This document shows positions 60,198-64,000 of a DNA stretch of 64,000 nt, piece by piece. How positions within the stretch are numbered: the stretch's first letter is position 1; each line of letters starts with the position of its first letter. Made by a program: the position numbers and the translations under genes. Below the pieces are notes generated by a model, which saw only the letters and a list, made by a program, of their open reading frames with translations, did no database searches and was not told the DNA's origin. Source of the stretch: Bacteroidota bacterium (GTDB lineage: Bacteria; Bacteroidota; Bacteroidia; B-17B0; Aurantibacillaceae); the NCBI GenBank assembly GCA_013288015.1, contig JABDCR010000007.1:1-64000 (forward strand), written 5' to 3'.

Positions 60198-61097
60198 ATG
60201 AAAAATATTTTTGCCCGACTTGCTTTTTTCCTGTTTTTTGTTTTTGTCCAAAACTGTTTGCAGGCACAGTACGATACCATTAAATATGTTAATGGAACAA
60301 AACAAGCTGCCAAAATTATTGAAATAACTAAAAAGGTAGTTCGGTTTAAAAACCCGAAAGATACGCTGGGCCCAACTTTTGTGATTAACATCAAAAATAT
60401 CGATCAATTTATTTTAAAAGATGGTTGTATTGATTTAAGACAAGAGGGTTATTTAAATTGTGTAAAAGACCCAACTTTTGGCGCTATTAAAAACGAAGAT
60501 TTTACTAAAAATATAATCAGTATCGATGCTTTGCAGCTAACTGATTCGCATCTGCAGCTTTCGTACGAGCATATTTTTAAAAACAGAAAACTTGGAATAG
60601 TAGGTTATTATAATCAGGGTTTATTAGATGGCTTTGATACTTCTGTTTATAAGCGATTAGAAATCAAAATAAATAACAGCGCTTTTTATAAAAAAAATTA
60701 TGGCGGGTTTGATTTCAAATATTACCCAACAATTCATAAAAGAAATACTTTTTGGATTGCGTTTGGTGTTGAGGCAGGCAGGGTTGTTGAAAAAATTACA
60801 TATGATCAAACTTCACAAAAATCGATGCCTGGTTTTCAATACATACTAACAACCAACGGTTATGTTTATTCTTCAAATACTAACTATGTATCCTATTATT
60901 CAGGACCATCTACTATAAGTTTAGTAAACAGGTTTTTTATCGGTGAGCATTTTAGTAGTGGGTTTTTATTTAGAATAACAAAGCATTTAATTTGCCAGGG
61001 GAACCTTTCGGTGGGGTTAAATGAGTTTAGTGGGGTAGAAGGATATAAATATGGCGTAAAAGCAAGTGCCGGTTTATTGTTAGGCTATGCTTTTTAA
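60198..61097 (+). CDS. hypothetical exported protein, tandem paralogue 2
   Basis: MKNIFARLAFFLFFVFVQNCLQAQYDTIKYVNGTKQAAKIIEITKKVVRFKNPKDTLGPTFVINIKNIDQFILK; collinear with the upstream gene. Confidence 0.78.
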   Translation: MKNIFARLAFFLFFVFVQNCLQAQYDTIKYVNGTKQAAKIIEITKKVVRFKNPKDTLGPTFVINIKNIDQFILKDGCIDLRQEGYLNCVKDPTFGAIKNEDFTKNIISIDALQLTDSHLQLSYEHIFKNRKLGIVGYYNQGLLDGFDTSVYKRLEIKINNSAFYKKNYGGFDFKYYPTIHKRNTFWIAFGVEAGRVVEKITYDQTSQKSMPGFQYILTTNGYVYSSNTNYVSYYSGPSTISLVNRFFIGEHFSSGFLFRITKHLICQGNLSVGLNEFSGVEGYKYGVKASAGLLLGYAF

Positions 61098-61598
61098 TTA
61101 CTTACCCGCAATAATTTTATTGATAAGTGCCGTGGTTGAAAAACCTTGTGTAAGTTCAATAGTAACTACTTCTCCGCCACGGGCTTTTACAATGTCATAA
61201 CCAACAATTTCTTCGGCTTTATAATCAGCACCTTTTACCAGCACATCGGGTTGTACGGCTTTAATTAAATCGTAAGGGGTGTTTTCATCAAACAAAACAA
61301 CCGCATCAACAATGCCTAAGGCGGCTAAAATAAATGCCCGCGATTGCTCATTGTTTATAGGTCTTTCAGGTGATTTGTTTTGGCGTTTTACCGAAGCATC
61401 GGTGTTTAACCCTATAATAAGTTTGTTGCCAAAATCTTTTGCCTTGCTTAAGTATTCTACATGCCCTTGGTGCAAAATATCAAAGCATCCGTTTGTAAAA
61501 ATAATTTTTTGATTAAACATGCGCCAAACGTTTGCACGTTGTTCAATCTCGTGGCGAGATAAAATTTTATTCAATAGTATTTGCTGATAACTTATCAT
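61098..61598 (-). CDS. D-glycero-beta-D-manno-heptose 1-phosphate adenylyltransferase-like nucleotidyltransferase (RfaE2)
   Basis: IIFTNGCFDILHQGHVEYLSKAKDFGNKLIIGLNTDASVKRQNKSPERPINNEQSRAFILAAL; VLVKGADYKAEEIVG. Confidence 0.93.
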   Translation of the reverse strand: MISYQQILLNKILSRHEIEQRANVWRMFNQKIIFTNGCFDILHQGHVEYLSKAKDFGNKLIIGLNTDASVKRQNKSPERPINNEQSRAFILAALGIVDAVVLFDENTPYDLIKAVQPDVLVKGADYKAEEIVGYDIVKARGGEVVTIELTQGFSTTALINKIIAGK

Positions 61599-62598
61599 GC
61601 TTATTACTGTTCATTAAAGGTAAGAATAAAAAACATAATCCGCCAATTACAATGATGGCAATAAACTGTGCACCCCATACAATCCAAGGGAAGGCAACTG
61701 CTATACCATTAACAACACTATAAAACAAAAGTATTTGAGTGCCAATTAGCTGATAAGCCCCAATGCCACCCGGACTAACCATTACCCCAATTGAGGTAAA
61801 CAGCATAAAAGCCAGTGCAGGTTTTACGCCCAGAGTTTTGGTTTCATCAAAACAAAAAAGGCAAACGTATAAGCTTAAAAAATACATTACCCATATTAAA
61901 AAACTTTGAACTATAAATAGACCCGGTTTTTCAAGGTCTTTTATAGATTTTAAACCATCCCAAAAACTTCGTAACATGCCGCCAATTTTTCCGGTAAAAA
62001 GCGATTTTATTTTATTTCTCAATGCAAATAAGGTGCCTGCAATAACTAATAGCACAACAGCAATAATAACCAGGTACAATGTATTGTGTAACAAGCCGCC
62101 AAACTTGGCAGATAAAGGTTGTATCACATATATTTTTGTTAAACCAATTAGTTCGCTAAACTGCACAGCCAGTGTAATAAAAAACAACAGTAAAAGTAAA
62201 ATAACATCTATAATGCGCTCTGTAATTACGGTGCCAAGCACGGCCGCATACGGAATTTTTTCGTACTTAGCCGCCACCCCACATCGGCTAAACTCTCCGG
62301 CACGAGGCACTGCGTAGTTTACTACATAACCAATCATAACCCCTGCAAACGAATTTTTAAACGATATTTTATGTCCAATGGGTTTCATCAGCATATCCCA
62401 ACGCCAGGCACGTACAGCATGAGCCAAAATGCTTATAAGCGCAGAAATAATTACAATAGTATAATTAGCATTTTTAAAAGATTGCTTGGTAGTTTCAATG
62501 TCTTTATCAGGAATGTTGTGTATAGAAAGCCAAACTAAACCAATGCCAATAGCGGCAAATAAAATAAGTTGTAAAGTGGATTTTACTTTTGGATTCAA
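61567..62598 (-). CDS. lysylphosphatidylglycerol synthase TM-region/UPF0104 (AglD-like) membrane protein
   Basis: VIISALISILAHAVRAWRWDMLMKPIG, FAGVMIGYVVNYAVPRAGEFSRCGVAAKYEKIPYAAVLGTVITERIID. Confidence 0.88.
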   Translation of the reverse strand: MNPKVKSTLQLILFAAIGIGLVWLSIHNIPDKDIETTKQSFKNANYTIVIISALISILAHAVRAWRWDMLMKPIGHKISFKNSFAGVMIGYVVNYAVPRAGEFSRCGVAAKYEKIPYAAVLGTVITERIIDVILLLLLFFITLAVQFSELIGLTKIYVIQPLSAKFGGLLHNTLYLVIIAVVLLVIAGTLFALRNKIKSLFTGKIGGMLRSFWDGLKSIKDLEKPGLFIVQSFLIWVMYFLSLYVCLFCFDETKTLGVKPALAFMLFTSIGVMVSPGGIGAYQLIGTQILLFYSVVNGIAVAFPWIVWGAQFIAIIVIGGLCFLFLPLMNSNKHDKLSANTIE

Positions 62599-62603
62599 TT
62601 AGA

Positions 62604-62957
62604 TTAGGTTTTTAAACGATTTGTATTTGTGTCAGGAAAAATTACCCAGGGAGTAAAAGTTTTTGCTTTTTCAAAATCCATCATGGCGTATGAAATAATA
62701 ATTACCACATCACCCTTAGTTACTTTTAATGCTGCGGGTCCGTTCATGCAAATAACGCCAGAATCACGTTCGCCTTTAATTACGTATGTAATTAAACGCT
62801 CACCATTTCTTTTATTAAGTACATGTACTTGCTCGTTTTCAATGAGGTTAGCGGCATCCATTAAATCTTCATCAATAGTAATGCTGCCAATGTAATCCAG
62901 CTCGGCTTGCGTAACCGTTACCAAGTGTAATTTCGATTTTAAAACTTTGATTTCCAT
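62604..62957 (-). CDS. panD: aspartate 1-decarboxylase
   Basis: [71 protein letters not shown] (GSI self-cleavage site). Confidence 0.97.
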   Translation of the reverse strand: MEIKVLKSKLHLVTVTQAELDYIGSITIDEDLMDAANLIENEQVHVLNKRNGERLITYVIKGERDSGVICMNGPAALKVTKGDVVIIISYAMMDFEKAKTFTPWVIFPDTNTNRLKT

Positions 62958-63087
62958 GAGTTGGGCAAAGGTAAAAATTATTTACGGGTTTTAGCCTTGT
63001 AATTGATTTTAACCATGCTGGTAACTTAAAATTGCATAAAACATTTTTCTTTATAAATTTGGCTGTTAACCAAATAAACTGTCGGGT

Positions 63088-63597
63088 ATGAAAAAAGTTT
63101 TTGTCTTATCGCTGTCTTTGCTTGTGTGCATGCTAATTACGTTTGCCTGTAAAAAGAGTAGTACAACTACCACCACCACACCTCCTGCATCAACAACCTC
63201 GGCACCTACTAACACCACTACAACCAACTTTACGGTAGATGGTGTTTCTGCGAGTATCCCCACGTCGTACACTAATGCTTACGTGAGCACTTATGTGGCT
63301 ACGGGTTTTGATGGAAGCCACCAGTATCCTCAAATTCAACTAACATTTCCCGGTGCATCAAGTCCGGCATCGGGCAACTATGCCATAGTAAACACCAACG
63401 GGGCTTCGCCTGCGGCAGGGCAATGCGAACTTATTTTAGTAAACACTTCAGGCTCATATCCTGCATCATCGGGCAATGTAACTGTAGCAGTTACAACCAC
63501 TAGCACTATCACAACCACATCGGCTTATTTTACTAATATTTCTTGTGCTTATGCAGGCATTACGCATACGGTTACGGGCAATGTAAAATGGCCATAA
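63088..63597 (+). CDS. hypothetical lipoprotein with Thr-rich linker
   Basis: Lipobox ITFACKKS; low-complexity STTTTTTPPASTTSAPTNTTTTN; beta-rich remainder. Confidence 0.7.
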   Translation: MKKVFVLSLSLLVCMLITFACKKSSTTTTTTPPASTTSAPTNTTTTNFTVDGVSASIPTSYTNAYVSTYVATGFDGSHQYPQIQLTFPGASSPASGNYAIVNTNGASPAAGQCELILVNTSGSYPASSGNVTVAVTTTSTITTTSAYFTNISCAYAGITHTVTGNVKWP

Positions 63598-63598
63598 A

Positions 63599-63994
63599 CT
63601 AAGGTTGTATTTTGGCGTTTGTAAAAAACTCTTTTAAATAAAAAGGTTCAAAGTAGGCTATATCTTCAAATTGTTTTTTCGAGAATTTTGTAAAAGCAAG
63701 TGTTGCTATGTTTTTTGCAGATGGAAAAATTTCATCTATAAAAAATGCCTTATTATTGTTTTGTAAGAGTTGTTTTACCTTAGGCATTCCATCGCCAAAA
63801 AAGTAAATGGCTTTTTTCAGGTTAAAAACTTCAACCGATTTTTCATCAACCACCAAAGCGTTAACGGGGGTTATGGTTTCTAAGTTTTTATCGTACACAG
63901 CACAGTAAACCTCCATACGGCGGGCATCAAGCATGGGGCAGTATAAGGCGTCTTCATTTTTAATTTGTGCAATAGCGTAAGCCATACTTTGCAA
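63599..63994 (-). CDS. tsaB: tRNA threonylcarbamoyladenosine biosynthesis protein TsaB (N-terminus beyond the window)
   Basis: SMAYAIAQ...LYCPMLDARRMEVYCAVYD...YFFGDGMPK; TsaB C-terminal half. Confidence 0.88.
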   Translation of the reverse strand: MQSMAYAIAQIKNEDALYCPMLDARRMEVYCAVYDKNLETITPVNALVVDEKSVEVFNLKKAIYFFGDGMPKVKQLLQNNNKAFFIDEIFPSAKNIATLAFTKFSKKQFEDIAYFEPFYLKEFFTNAKIQP

Positions 63995-64000
63995 GGTGTC

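Noticed and set aside
63160-63230. Thr/ACC-rich stretch as a microsatellite of interest
   Set aside because: It encodes an ordinary low-complexity linker after a lipobox; no perfect tandem unit long enough to suggest phase variation.
1-64000. tRNA, rRNA, CRISPR arrays, IS elements
   Set aside because: No convincing cloverleaf/T-loop sequences, rRNA segments, regularly spaced identical repeats or transposase motifs were seen by reading; a tRNAscan/Infernal run would be needed to be certain.

Overview
The window is a 64 kb chromosomal segment of a low-GC Bacteroidota bacterium. Evidence for this: T9SS C-terminal sorting domains, TAnnTTTG-type promoter boxes, and typical gene content (DUF6089-like, RarA, FtsK, LepA, PdxJ, PdxA, LptB, RuvB, Pgk, Dut, RsmE). 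Most of it is dense housekeeping sequence. I saw no rRNA, tRNA, CRISPR array, IS transposase or intact prophage. Product calls come from reading the supplied translations for family motifs; no database search was run.

Observations that stand out:
(1) A two-TM K+ channel (TIGYGD filter) whose N-terminal region contains about 16 gapless 12-residue F-G-x-G-x-V-x-F repeats.
(2) A dabA-dabB-sulP operon, a candidate inorganic-carbon or bicarbonate uptake system.
(3) lepA interrupted by a +1 frameshift at a T6 run, with prfB-like geometry.
(4) A structured rpmI-rplT intergenic region with two mutually exclusive hairpins.
(5) Three copies of a 68-96 bp palindromic dispersed repeat around fsa/pgk.
(6) A standalone SLATT-like 2TM protein.
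(7) A truncated, apparently non-catalytic ALDH (ALDH16 C-terminal-domain-like).
(8) Two recent tandem gene duplications.
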